Source: Sesamum alatum (lineage: Eukaryota; Streptophyta; Magnoliopsida; Lamiales; Pedaliaceae). Taken from it: a stretch of 64,000 nt of DNA. Position numbers and translations under genes: made by a program. A model generated the notes under the pieces. It was not told the DNA's origin and searched no databases. It worked only from the letters and a program-made list of their open reading frames with translations. Shown here in pieces: positions 45,778 through 55,673 of this stretch (the first letter of the stretch is position 1; each line of letters begins with the position of its first letter). The DNA is taken from the NCBI GenBank assembly GCA_034509735.1, contig JACGWO010000002.1:50837115-50901114 (forward strand), given 5' to 3'.

Positions 45778-47838
45778 TCATCCAATAGGATTTGTGATTT
45801 GAGAGCAGCATCTGTTGAGTATTCTGAGCAGAGCATCAGCCTTTCGTCGAGCTTTTAGTGACCCATCAGTGGTTAAGCTCTGCAGAGAAGGAATGCTGCG
45901 TGGATTCATCAGCAGTCTCCGTGCAACGTCCTCTCCCCCATCCTTACAGAGCCCCAGCAGAAGAGTAATTGAATTCTCCTTTCCCTTGGAAGATCCAAAT
46001 CTCAGAAGATCAATAAGAAGGGGTATCAGGTTCCTGCTCTTCCTTATCTGTTCCAGTCCTTCAGGACATCCCAAAAGAAGGGCGAGCACTGCTAAGGCAT
46101 CATCGGTGACACCTGCCTTATCATCTGTCAACAGATTAATAAGCAAAGGAATTGCTCCTGCAAGTATTACCTTGGCTTTATTGACATTAAGAACTGCAAG
46201 GTTGAAGAGTGCTGTTGCAGCATCCCTTTTACCAGCCGGAGTTCCTTCTCCTAGGAGCCCGACCAAAGCAGGAATAGCTCTTGGGTGAGCACCAATAATT
46301 ACTTTGTAGTCATCTAATATAGACAGGCTGAAGACTGCTGCTGCTGCATTTTCTTTCGCCTCCATCGTTCTGCCGGATTGTAGAACATCTACCACGTTGT
46401 CAATTGCTCCAGCAGCCATAATTAATGTCTTGTTGTTCTCATTTATTGAAAGGTTAAGTAAGGCAGTGACTGCATTTTCCTGGATTCTGGAGTCGCGAGA
46501 ACCCAGCAAAGTTACCAGAAACGGGATGGCTCCTGCCTCAGCGATTATTCTGCGGTTCTCCATTCCAGTTTTTGCAAGTAATCGAATCTCATATGCTGCC
46601 TGCCTTTGGATATCTGGTGATCCTGTTGCTAGTTTCCCTACTAAAAATTCAGCTGTCATTTTTACAGCATCTACAGCAGCTTTTGTTGCCGAAATATGAT
46701 CGATGACAGTCTCAGAAGATCTTCTCTTACTATTGGTTCTCTCTAGCTCTGAAGATGATGTTGAGTCCACAGTTGGGAAGTTGTTCTCCTGGCACCATTG
46801 GTGTATCAGGCTTCTCAATGCATAGTTGGGTATGAGAGCCATGTGGATCAGCCTTTGCCCACTTTTCGGACATGTGTGATGTCCTGAATTTATCCACTGG
46901 GCTATAGAGTTCCGATCATAAGTATGCCCTGATGCTACAATTACAGGGTCCTTCATCAAGTCAAGTGAAATTGGGCACCGGAATTCATCAGGTATGTTAC
47001 ACACCATGGAATGAGAAAATGATTGACCATGGCGACTGTTCGTTGGTACTTTCCGCTTCTTCAGATCCTCGTGAGTCTTCATATGTTCATCCCCGCTGAA
47101 AACTGTAGGTTTGGACAGTGATATCAAGGATATGAGGTTGTTAATATTAGAAACCACAACAAGCCCACCTGTGCCTGCTTGCTTCTCAGCTTCTGTCGCC
47201 AGTTTTGAAATCTCTTCTTCAAATTCCACCGGGCTTCTTAGACCAATGCCGCTCAAGACGTCTCTAATTCTTCTGATATCAACGAGTCCTTTGTTCTTTC
47301 TATTCTTTTCATTCGTGACGGCCATCAGTTGGACAAGCTCATCCCTTCTCTGAATCTCCCTTTGGTCGACAAATAACTGGGCTCTTTTTGCTTGCTTGTG
47401 AAGAAGCTCGACTTGCTCTCTGGTATCTGCTGTTAAGTCAAGCAAGCTCAGAGGCAAAATATCTAGTGCTCTGGCCATCTCTTTCATCAATGAGTAAAAC
47501 TGATTTGAGATGTGTTCTGTTTGCATGAGATTCCAGAGGACACTACCTTCTCTGCAACTATCAATCAGAATCTTCACTTTTCTGGTAACCGAGTGAAGTT
47601 CAGTGAAGCACAAGATTGAAGACGGAGGAAGTGTTTTATCCGTGTCTTGGATCTCTTCAAACAATGACGAAATCAGTCGTATCCTTCTCATCATTGTTGA
47701 AATATTTTTCATCTGCAAGAACGGAACCTTTTCCATTGATGTAACTTCATTTGAGATGTGGATCAATGACTCCAGCAACGTTCCTGCTGGAAGAAGCCCT
47801 GAGGAAACCATTGGAGGAGGAGGTACTACAGCATCCAT
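45778..47838 (-). CDS. U-box E3 ubiquitin ligase with ARM repeats (PUB16-like)
   Basis: A cytosolic or nuclear E3 that transfers ubiquitin from an E2 to substrates bound by its ARM repeats. One intronless frame of 686 residues from ATG 47838. Order: a UND (U-box N-terminal) domain, about 15-265 (LLESLIHISNEVTSMEKVP...); the U-box, 283-357 (DEFRCPISLDLMKDPVIVAS, HTYDRNSIAQWI, CPKSGQ, PNYALRSLI); a Ser-rich linker; then ARM repeats at about 395-680 (QAAYEIRLLAK, NAVTALLNLSINENNK, AAAAVFSLSILDDYK, DAATALFNLAVLN). The intronless UND-U-box-ARM form is shared by PUB16 and PUB17. The length of 686 residues is nearer PUB16 (about 674, from memory) than PUB17 (about 729), so the orthology is tentative. 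Antisense frames at 45815 and 47111 are shadows. Confidence 0.92.
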   Translation of the reverse strand: MDAVVPPPPMVSSGLLPAGTLLESLIHISNEVTSMEKVPFLQMKNISTMMRRIRLISSLFEEIQDTDKTLPPSSILCFTELHSVTRKVKILIDSCREGSVLWNLMQTEHISNQFYSLMKEMARALDILPLSLLDLTADTREQVELLHKQAKRAQLFVDQREIQRRDELVQLMAVTNEKNRKNKGLVDIRRIRDVLSGIGLRSPVEFEEEISKLATEAEKQAGTGGLVVVSNINNLISLISLSKPTVFSGDEHMKTHEDLKKRKVPTNSRHGQSFSHSMVCNIPDEFRCPISLDLMKDPVIVASGHTYDRNSIAQWINSGHHTCPKSGQRLIHMALIPNYALRSLIHQWCQENNFPTVDSTSSSELERTNSKRRSSETVIDHISATKAAVDAVKMTAEFLVGKLATGSPDIQRQAAYEIRLLAKTGMENRRIIAEAGAIPFLVTLLGSRDSRIQENAVTALLNLSINENNKTLIMAAGAIDNVVDVLQSGRTMEAKENAAAAVFSLSILDDYKVIIGAHPRAIPALVGLLGEGTPAGKRDAATALFNLAVLNVNKAKVILAGAIPLLINLLTDDKAGVTDDALAVLALLLGCPEGLEQIRKSRNLIPLLIDLLRFGSSKGKENSITLLLGLCKDGGEDVARRLLMNPRSIPSLQSLTTDGSLKARRKADALLRILNRCCSQITNPIG

Positions 47839-48455
47839 AATTGCTCTTTTTATTGAGAAACTCGTCGGTCGTTGTTTTCTTGCATGACTTAGTATTCATT
47901 CGGGTATAGTTGTTACTTGGAGAAATCGTCTTCATTTCGCTAAAACTGTTATAATAATATGATAGACTATCGACCCCTTCTGTTTGTTTCTGTGTAGTTG
48001 ACAATCATATGGCTGATGCGATAGAGAAGTTTGAAATTCTGGACTGCTGCCATTTGGAGTGCATACCGGCCTGCAGGTTAGTCATATACCCTTGCAATTA
48101 TATATTAATTTCAAACATGAACATTTGATTTCAAATATGCTAGTTGACGACATCATACAGATATAAATAAGAGTCTGCTCTATCAATAGTAATTGTTTAT
48201 TCAACTATTTTGAATTGTTAAACGCTGTATTTTGGACTCTTGTTATGTATACTGCAGTGCCAAATCTTAACAAAACCCCTATATTAAAATACAATATGAT
48301 ACGCCTGATGCATGCATGCCATTCTTGGAGCTTCATGTAAGAGGTGGAAGGAGAATGAATTCTCTCTTTTTGGATCCTTATTATTGGTGAAGTTTTCATA
48401 CTAGGAAAATAATCTAGGTATATAGTAAATGACTGCTTTGGAGCTTATTTGAGTT

Positions 48456-48553
48456 GAGTTTTGTTAATTTTGAGTCCTGATTATAACTTAAAAGTTAAAA
48501 ACATGAGTTTTGTTAATTTTGAGTCCTGATTATAACTTAAAAGTTAAAAACAT
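48456..48553. repeat. Perfect 49-bp tandem duplication
   Basis: Two identical 49-bp units, 48456-48504 and 48505-48553, each beginning GAGTTTTGTTAATTTTGAGT and ending AAAAGTTAAAAACAT. Complete identity in non-coding DNA points to a recent duplication, or to an assembly duplication. Confidence 0.93.
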
Positions 48554-49695
48554 GGGATAATTACTCCGTGCTCCCCAAAGTTTGGTGTTATTATACGTGG
48601 ATCCCATGTACTATAATGTTTGTTTTCGTTCAACAAATAAATATATATGTTAGTTAACATTTACGGGCTTTGTTGATATCAACAAAAGAATGGAATGAAA
48701 ATTCATGTTTATCCTGATTGATGTTCAAACCACAAGGAATTTATATATAATTACACCAAATCCGAGGAGCGGTGTAATTATCCCTAAAAACATTGGAGGT
48801 CAATGATGCTTCTGTTAAATTAGACAACAAGACAAGGATGGCAGTTGAAGATATAATTCAAGGAAATCGGCTGAAGTATGCTTATTAAATACTTAAAAGC
48901 GAATTCGTGTGCACTAATATCACACGTATACTTCTCATAATGGAAACAATTAAGGTCTTAATCGTTCTTTTTAGGTCATTTTTGTTAAATATATCAGTGG
49001 AGATTGTTAGCTATTTAGAAAATATTTTGGTGGTGATACTTTATTTGGGAGATCATTTCAAGAGTGTGACTATTCGATAGATCAGGGTAGTCTTTCTAAA
49101 GGAGAAATGTTTTCAAAGGTTCTGTCCAATTAACTATTTGTTAATTTGGGTAAAATGATTTCTTACATATATCTAATTCTGCTGCAATTAGGAGAGAGAA
49201 TACGGTTAAAAAAAAGAGAGAGTATAATATGGAAGGGTTAAAGAAGACACATCCACGTACATATATATAGGGTTAAAATGTGAAATTATATTCTTTCTCA
49301 CATAGTTTTCAAATTATACTTACGCACCATGAGAATTCTTTGTTGTTCTCTTATCGGGGTGTGGATAAAAAATGCTGATGTCAATAAAAAATTATATCAA
49401 ATTTTAATTTTATTCCTTATTCAGTATTTTTTTAGTATTATTTTTATACTTGTAATGAGATAATGTAATACATCTAAATCAAAAAAGTGTGCTTGTGATA
49501 AAATATTATTTTAGAATTATATCCGATGGATAAAAAAATAGCCGTTGATGAATGAAAAACTTAATTATTCTTTTGTGTTTTTTTTTTTCATTTGTGTTTT
49601 CCATATAAAATACCAAATATTACTTTGTGAACACTTTGACAAATTAGACATAACATAGAAATTGTTGGTATTGCTAAATTAAGATCATTATGCCG

Positions 49696-49730
49696 AGGGG
49701 TGGCAATTCAATTCAGATCCGCCCCGACCC

Positions 49731-49761
<31 letters not shown>

Positions 49762-50187
49762 TTACTTTATCATGATAGAATAAATAATTAATAAAATATT
49801 ATATCATTTGATTTATTTATTGTTACTTGTTCAACAATTAATGAATTGAAAAATTGTCCAACAATACTTAACAATGAGAAGACGAAGAAGTAGTTACAAT
49901 GTATAATCGATATGAATTCTTTGGGTTGTTTTATTATGAATAATTTTATTTGTACTTGAATATCTTTTTTTTACTTGAATTTGAATTAGATCATGAATAA
50001 TTTTATTTGTAATTGATATTTTTTATAATTTATAGAACAAATTAAAAAAATAAAATAACTGGGTCTACCGTGTTAGACCCGCCCGACGGGTTTTGTGCCG
50101 AGGCGGGGCGGGGTGGGTCCTGGGTCCTTCCCGGAGTTGGCGGGGCAGGTCCCTGGTCCACCCAAATCTGCTCCGTTGCCACCCTTT
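49696..50187. mobile_element. hAT-like MITE with GGGTGGCAA inverted ends
   Basis: 492 bp from AGGGGTGGCAATTC to CCGTTGCCACCCTTT; the inverted GGGTGGCAA/TTGCCACCC ends are typical of plant hAT elements. TTATGCCG (49688-49695) and TTATGCTG (50188-50195) form an 8-bp target duplication with one mismatch, the expected hAT length. The interior has a TA run (49737-49761), an AT-rich body, and a very GC-rich right part (50070-50160) rich in GGGGCGGGG and GGGTCC words. No transposase is present. Confidence 0.78.
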
Positions 50188-50369
50188 TTATGCTGAGAAG
50201 GCAAAATGCCGGTGAAAGAATAAACAATTGTGTCAATCTCATTCTATACATAGGACGTTAAAAATAAATAACCAAAAATTGTCTAATTTTTTATTTACTA
50301 ACTATTACCTTTTATCCAATAACTATAATAATTATAATTCAGGAACAATAGTTTATTACAAGTACATCT

Positions 50370-50620
50370 TTTTACTTTATATATATTACATCTACCCCTT
50401 ACAAGTATAAAAGTATTACTAAGAAAATGTTGAATGAGGGAGGAAATTGAAAATTTATGTAACTTTTTGCTGACGTTATTATTTTTTATCCAAACTCTAA
50501 CAGAAGGGGATAGTTGTAAATGGAGAATTCTGAGAAGGGGTGTAAGTGTAATTTTAAATTTTTTTAAAAAAAAATGTAATTTCACATTTTTAAGAGGAGT
50601 TTAAGTGTAATTAACCTTAT
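50370..50620. mobile_element. Partial copy of foldback family A
   Basis: Similar to the central and right part of 7700-8110: TACAAGTATAAAAGTATTAC, TTTTTGCTGAC, and a GTGTAAGTGTAATTTTAA / AAGTGTAATTAACC right end. The left arm is missing. Another fragment in opposite orientation (AAAATGTGAAATTATA ... TGCTGATGTCAATAAAAAA) is at about 49269-49460. Confidence 0.55.
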
Positions 50621-51439
50621 ATACGTACACACGTATGAGTGCAGAACTTGCAATAGAATAACATAGAAGGTGTAAATTTTAAAAAAAAATAAAAATACAC
50701 AACACTTGGCTTGTGAAATATATAGAAAAGCTCTATATATAAAGGAAGATAAATGTTTCAGAGACGTCTCCAATATGCAAAAGAAACACACATGTCACAC
50801 ACTTGGCCTAAGTAAATATAGCATAATATATCTGATGAATTAAACTATGACCAATCGAAGTTTTTCATTACAACTTGATATTGAATCTTATGTTGCACTT
50901 CATATATACGTATTAATTACAGAAAAAAAATCATTTAAATATATAGGTAACATAAAATTCATATATTTGATATGTATATATAAAGTATAATGCAAATATA
51001 TATGAAGCATAAGTATATATGAAATAAAATATTCGGTTGTAATATAAGAAGCAAATTACATTATGTGGTGGTGCAAGAGGTGACAAGCAGGGCTAGTGGC
51101 CTCATCTCTTTATTGGGACACGACAAATTATTTGAACAACTTTGATATCAAAGTGGGACTTTTGATTAGCATTATTTGAACAACTTTTATCTACTTGAAG
51201 TGACCATTTTTCACCTCTCTCTCTAATTTTCTTTTTTGAAATTAAACTTTAATTTACTTGTCTCCTTTAGTTCTTGTATTTTTCCTTTTCTTTTTTCTTC
51301 TACTATTTGCATTACTATCTTGTATTAATTTTAGTGCTTGTAAACATTCCTTAAACAAACTACTCAAATTGTCTGAAGACAAAGCTCTATGCTCTAATTT
51401 TTTTTCTTCTATTTGGATCAAAATCAACTTTAAAAGACA

Positions 51440-51932
51440 AAAAGATCATATTATGTTCAAGACCGAATCAGTGCGCCATGTTATGCTGGATTGTCCGATT
51501 GCAAGACAACTTTGGGCGTTGTCACTTGTACCGTGGAGGGTTGTTTCGGATTGGTGGAGGGATGCGGCTGCATGGGTGCTTAATGTGTTTCGGCAAACAG
51601 ATGACGCAAACAGAGTTCGTTTTGGATTAATGTGTTGGACACTTTGGCATCTTCGGTGTAAAAGACTTATGGAAGGAAAGAAGTTGGATATGTGGGATAC
51701 TTGGCACAGGTCTTTGGTTATGCTGGACTCATATTAGGACGTCCGAACTCATATCAGACATTAGGTTTTGTTGGTGTTCTAGCTTTTCCTTGTTGTTATG
51801 TTTTGTGTTTCTTCTTTATTGTCTAGCTTCATATTTTTCTTCTCGTGGCTTCGCCTAAGCGAAGTTTGTGTGGTGAACTCGTTGTAAGTTTTTATCGTGT
51901 GGTTGGTTTTTTATAAAATCCTCATCGATTCA

Positions 51933-51967
<35 letters not shown>
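51440..51967 (+). mobile_element. 5'-truncated LINE (L1-type non-LTR retrotransposon) with poly(A) tail
   Basis: A frame ending at 51737 codes for a peptide with HVMLDCPIARQLWALS, then WWRDAAAWVLN and FGLMCWTLWHLRCKRLMEGK. This matches the zf-RVT domain and following region at the C-terminal end of plant LINE ORF2-like proteins. About 200 bp of 3' UTR follow, then 30 consecutive A (51938-51967). Truncation at the 5' side with a poly(A) end is the typical result of target-primed reverse transcription. The exact 5' border and target duplication were not resolved. The reverse transcriptase and endonuclease parts are absent, so it is dead. Confidence 0.82.
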
Positions 51968-51971
<4 letters not shown>

Positions 51972-52663
51972 CCGTTTCCTTGCTTATGTTTATTTTGACT
52001 AAATCGTTTCCATCATGGGATTAATTAAACATTAGATGAGATCCTTAAATTGTGCTAAGATTTTTCACATTTTCTTGATTTGTCTTTCTGAGACAACTTT
52101 TCTTGAACCCAATGTTATGTGAAACATGTCATCAAACTTTGTTGATGAGTATGTATAGGTCCCATTTACTCTCATCATGCCCCAATTTGCTTTCTTCTTG
52201 AACTATATCATATTCCATCATTCCTCTTTAGACATTTACATCATTCTTCCTATTAATATTCCAACCATTTTCCTTTTTTCTTTTAATTTCAAGATTGCAA
52301 TATGGAATTTAATGATCGATCATAAGGGGTCAGGTATATTCCCTAAAGTTTTGTTTTTGTATTAAAAAAAAGGAGAATATGCAAAGTAATAAAATCGTTA
52401 TTAATCATCTATTTGACAATTTATCAAACTGTTGAGCATTACTCCCACAAAAACTTTATTTAAGTTTCATGGCGCTTGTTCTGCGTCGATTGTGTCCGTG
52501 GTGACCCTTGTATTATACATGAAAGCTCAATTTTGACCCTCGGACTAAAACACCCCCAAATCATTTAATTTTTTTTCCAAAGTTTCCCGTATGGGGGGTT
52601 GAGGCCCATAAGTACTGATGATAACACACACACACACTCCAAGTAAATAAGAGAAGTTGAAGC

Positions 52664-53140
52664 ATGAAGAGTTATCAAGAACAACCTCGTTCAAGCTCTT
52701 CTTGTGCAGCCTGCAAGTTCTTGAAGAGAAGATGCACATCAAACTGCCAATTCGCGCCCTATTTCCGTTCCGACGAGCCCAAGAAGTTCGCCAAGGTACA
52801 CAAGGTGTTCGGAGCTAGCAACGTGAGCAAGATCCTAAATGAGGTGGCTGAGGATCAAAGGGAGGACACAGTGGATTCCCTCGTTTATGAGGCTGAGGTG
52901 AGGCTCAGGGACCCTGTCTACGGCTGCATTGGCGCGATAGCCTCGTTGCAGCATAGGATGGTGGAGTTACAACGTGATCTGATTCTTGCACGAGCCCGTC
53001 TTGCTAGCTACGTTGGCCACTGTTCGTTGTCGTCGTTTTTGGATGATCATGGGGGTTTATTCATGGCTCCTAATTTTCTCGACATCCCAGAGTCTAATTC
53101 ACTGCCATTTGATCAATTTGGTCGATTCCATTTTCCATAA
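52664..53140 (+). CDS. LBD21: LOB-domain transcription factor, LBD21-like
   Basis: A plant-specific class I LBD/ASL nuclear protein of 158 residues, one exon. The zinc-binding C block has C14, C17, C24 and C28 (CAACKFLKRRCTSNC). The GAS block runs from about 42 (FAKVHKVFGASNVSKIL) to about 90, and the leucine-zipper-like coil follows (VYGCIGAIASLQHRMVELQRDL) for dimerisation. The C-terminal tail is only about 45 residues and has no recognised motif. My recall of Arabidopsis LBD21 (At3g11090) fits the short SSSSCAACK N-terminus, and that gene lies close to SAM50 and ATL66 genes, both present here. Class I members act in auxin-linked organ development; no specific role can be read from the sequence. 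Confidence 0.92.
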   Translation: MKSYQEQPRSSSSCAACKFLKRRCTSNCQFAPYFRSDEPKKFAKVHKVFGASNVSKILNEVAEDQREDTVDSLVYEAEVRLRDPVYGCIGAIASLQHRMVELQRDLILARARLASYVGHCSLSSFLDDHGGLFMAPNFLDIPESNSLPFDQFGRFHFP

Positions 53141-54695
53141 TTTCTGTGTGTCTGAGTGTGCGTGTTTGTGTTGTCTGCAGGTGTTTTTGCAATGCACTTG
53201 GATTTATTGTGAGAAGATTATTTGAGAGAAATTGAGGTTTGGGTTTGTGTAAGATTGAGGGCAGCTGTTGAGTTTTGACATGAGTTTTGCTATGGTTTAA
53301 GCCTTTAAGGTATCATTTGTTAAAGATGTATACGAGAATTAATGTATTTGTTAAGTAGTCTGTGGCACACGTTATGTGTGTGTTGTCGCCGTGTCCGTGT
53401 CGCGATACGGATAATTTTAAAAAAATTAGGACAAGACATTTCACTGACACGACTATATATAATATATATTTTATATATATATATATTCTAAATTTCCCCA
53501 TCAAATTTATATGCAATATGAAAAATATCAAGATAATACATAAAATACGCTTGTTATATATTTAAAGTTTTTAACCAAAATACATGACTTCAAAAATATA
53601 CATACTTGATTTATATTAAAGAGTATGCAAAAAAAAAAGTTTCTAATCGTTCAAATTAGCATGACCACTCTCGATTTTTTAGTAATTTCATCCCAAAGAT
53701 TTTAGTTGGAAAGAAGCAATTATTTTTTCTTTTTTATTTAGTTCAAAAATCTTTTTTTTTTTTCTTAAAGACAACCCAAAATTTTTTTAAATTATAAAAA
53801 TACTCTAAACGTGTCCAAAACGTGCCAGATACTCCTGTAAAATGTGTCGGACACGCCAATAGGCGTTTCCGATGCCGTGTCCTTTTTTCTTATTTTATAT
53901 TTTCAGATACGCTTGTGCTGTATCTGAATATATTCGAAATGTGTTCAAAACATGTTTAAACCATATCCGTGTTCAATACTAAATCGAGTAATTTTTTTAA
54001 GTGCCGTGCATTATAGCATATAAAATCATCAAAGACCATATAAAGATACATAAACCATAATTATTGGTCAAATTTGTCATGGCCAATGTTGTTCCCATGT
54101 CATCATTTTTGGTTCCAATTAGCAATGATTAATATGATTCTGGATGGATCAAAACCGAATGGATCGATCCCAGTACTATAGCACTTGGCCAACTAACCAA
54201 TATCTATGTCATTTCATAAATGCCACTCTTTTCCAAAATATATAAATAATGCCACTCAAAGTTGTGGGATATTTTGAAATTATTTTAGATCACTTTTTCT
54301 TGTTATCATTTTAGTTTTAGGTGAATAGAAATTTACCTTCATATGTTATTGTAAATGGCAATTTATCATCTTCTATTTTTAAAAATAAACAAAATACTCC
54401 CCTATGTAATATATATATATATAGTTCAGGACTTACTTTGTAAAACTAAATGGTGAAGGATAGATAAAAAAAAATCTTAAATGTCATCTCTTAAACCCTC
54501 AAATCACATTCAAAAAACCTTTTGACAATTCAAATATTGTTCAAAAAATTGTTTGAAAAATATTTTAAACAAATAATCTTTGTAGTTATGGGGGGCAACT
54601 ACTGTTTTTTAAGATTATATATATATATATACAAAATTCTTACAAAATCAATTGCTGTAAAAAGATGAGCTGAAAATGAATTTTTCTACATTTTA
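53141..54695. other. Spacer between the LBD gene and the PPR gene
   Basis: After the LBD 3' UTR, 53370-53990 is rich in GTGTCCGTGTC, GTGTCGGACACG and GCCGTGTCC words, as in widespread decayed plant repeats, but ends could not be set. The rest is AT-rich with TA runs (54412-54422, 54615-54633). I see no gene. Confidence 0.55.
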
Positions 54696-55673
54696 TTATG
54701 TAAATTTGGGTCCAAACCCTCCAATTCCATCAGCAATTGGCAAACCCCTTTTCACCATCTCCTCCACCACCACTTTGGCCTCTGCAATTCTCTTCATATT
54801 CTTCAACCGCCGCGCCAGAAACCCAAAACTCTCCGCATCCAATTTCTTGTCCCTGCCGGCGAATATCCCCACGAACTCCAACGCCGCTCTATCACACCTA
54901 CGTCGCAACATCTCACTTATAATGTGCAAATATGTGGAGTGCAACGCCGGCACCCCAACCTCCACCATCCTCCTCATCACCACCAACGCCGCCTCCACTT
55001 TCCCCGCCTTACACGCCCCTTGAACCAGCGCGTCGTACGTCATCGAGTCGGCCCTAATCCCTTCTGCTTCCATTTTCCCCAACGCTTCCGCGGCGGACGC
55101 CACGTCCCCGAGAAAGCAGTGCCCCGACAGGATGTAATTATACGACGTCAATGCAGGCCGGACCTTGCACGCGCGCATCACATCCAACACCACCCAAGCG
55201 GCGGACATCTCCTTCTTCCTCGCCAGCGCGTTAATTATGGGGTGAAAAGTAGCGGCCGTAGCTCCGTACTTCTTCCTCGCCATGGTCTCCGCCACACGCA
55301 AGGCCTCCGCCGTGCGGTACAATTTCGAGAGCTGAGCCACCAGCGCGTCGTGCGCGTTTTTTCTGGTGAACCAATCGTCGATGGCGGCGAGACTTTGCAG
55401 GAGCTCGTCTAGTACGGAGGGATCGGTGGCGATGAACCTGAAAGTGTTGTTGGTGTTTAGGAGTCCATCGCGCGAGCGCCTCGACAGAAGGTGGCGCACG
55501 GCGGTGAAGTCACGTTTGCGGCCGGCGGCGTTGATTAGGTCGTCGTACTCGGAGGTGGATGGAACTGCGTTAAGGCTGGATTTGGGGCTTTGGGTGCTAA
55601 AGTAACGGGCAGTGACATTGTAAAGGGGCACTGCCAGTATGCAATTCTTGTTGAGCCTGCGAAGAGCAATCAT
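54696..55673 (-). CDS. P-class pentatricopeptide repeat protein, predicted mitochondrial
   Basis: A single-exon RNA-binding protein of 325 residues. The N-terminus (RR, K, R residues, then YFSTQ near 24-28) fits a mitochondrial presequence. At least five 35-residue P-type PPR motifs are in register at about 140-174, 175-209, 210-244, 245-279 and 280-314, for example TSYNYILSGHCFLGDVASAAE and MTYDALVQGACKAGKVEAAL. There is no E, DYW or SMR domain, so a role in stabilising or processing an organellar transcript is more likely than C-to-U editing. The coding strand is GC-rich compared with its flanks. Position suggests relation to At3g56030/At2g40240 (from memory). RNA target unknown. Confidence 0.9.
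   Translation of the reverse strand: MIALRRLNKNCILAVPLYNVTARYFSTQSPKSSLNAVPSTSEYDDLINAAGRKRDFTAVRHLLSRRSRDGLLNTNNTFRFIATDPSVLDELLQSLAAIDDWFTRKNAHDALVAQLSKLYRTAEALRVAETMARKKYGATAATFHPIINALARKKEMSAAWVVLDVMRACKVRPALTSYNYILSGHCFLGDVASAAEALGKMEAEGIRADSMTYDALVQGACKAGKVEAALVVMRRMVEVGVPALHSTYLHIISEMLRRRCDRAALEFVGIFAGRDKKLDAESFGFLARRLKNMKRIAEAKVVVEEMVKRGLPIADGIGGFGPKFT

Larger units (their letters stand above)
47839..52663. other. Repeat-rich spacer between the U-box gene and the LBD gene
   Basis: 4.8 kb. The first part is the promoter and leader of the U-box gene (minus strand). It then holds a perfect 49-bp tandem duplication (48456-48553), fragments of foldback family A (49269-49460 and 50370-50620), a hAT-like MITE (49696-50187) and a truncated LINE (51440-51967). 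A CA run at 52625-52637 lies just before the LBD gene. No intact gene is seen. Confidence 0.65.

Noticed and set aside
45815..47353. Several plus-strand frames opposite the U-box gene
   Set aside because: They are antisense shadows of a 686-residue gene with clear U-box and ARM repeats.
54924..55605. Plus-strand frames opposite the PPR gene
   Set aside because: Antisense shadows of a GC-rich coding strand; Arg/His-rich composition without domains.
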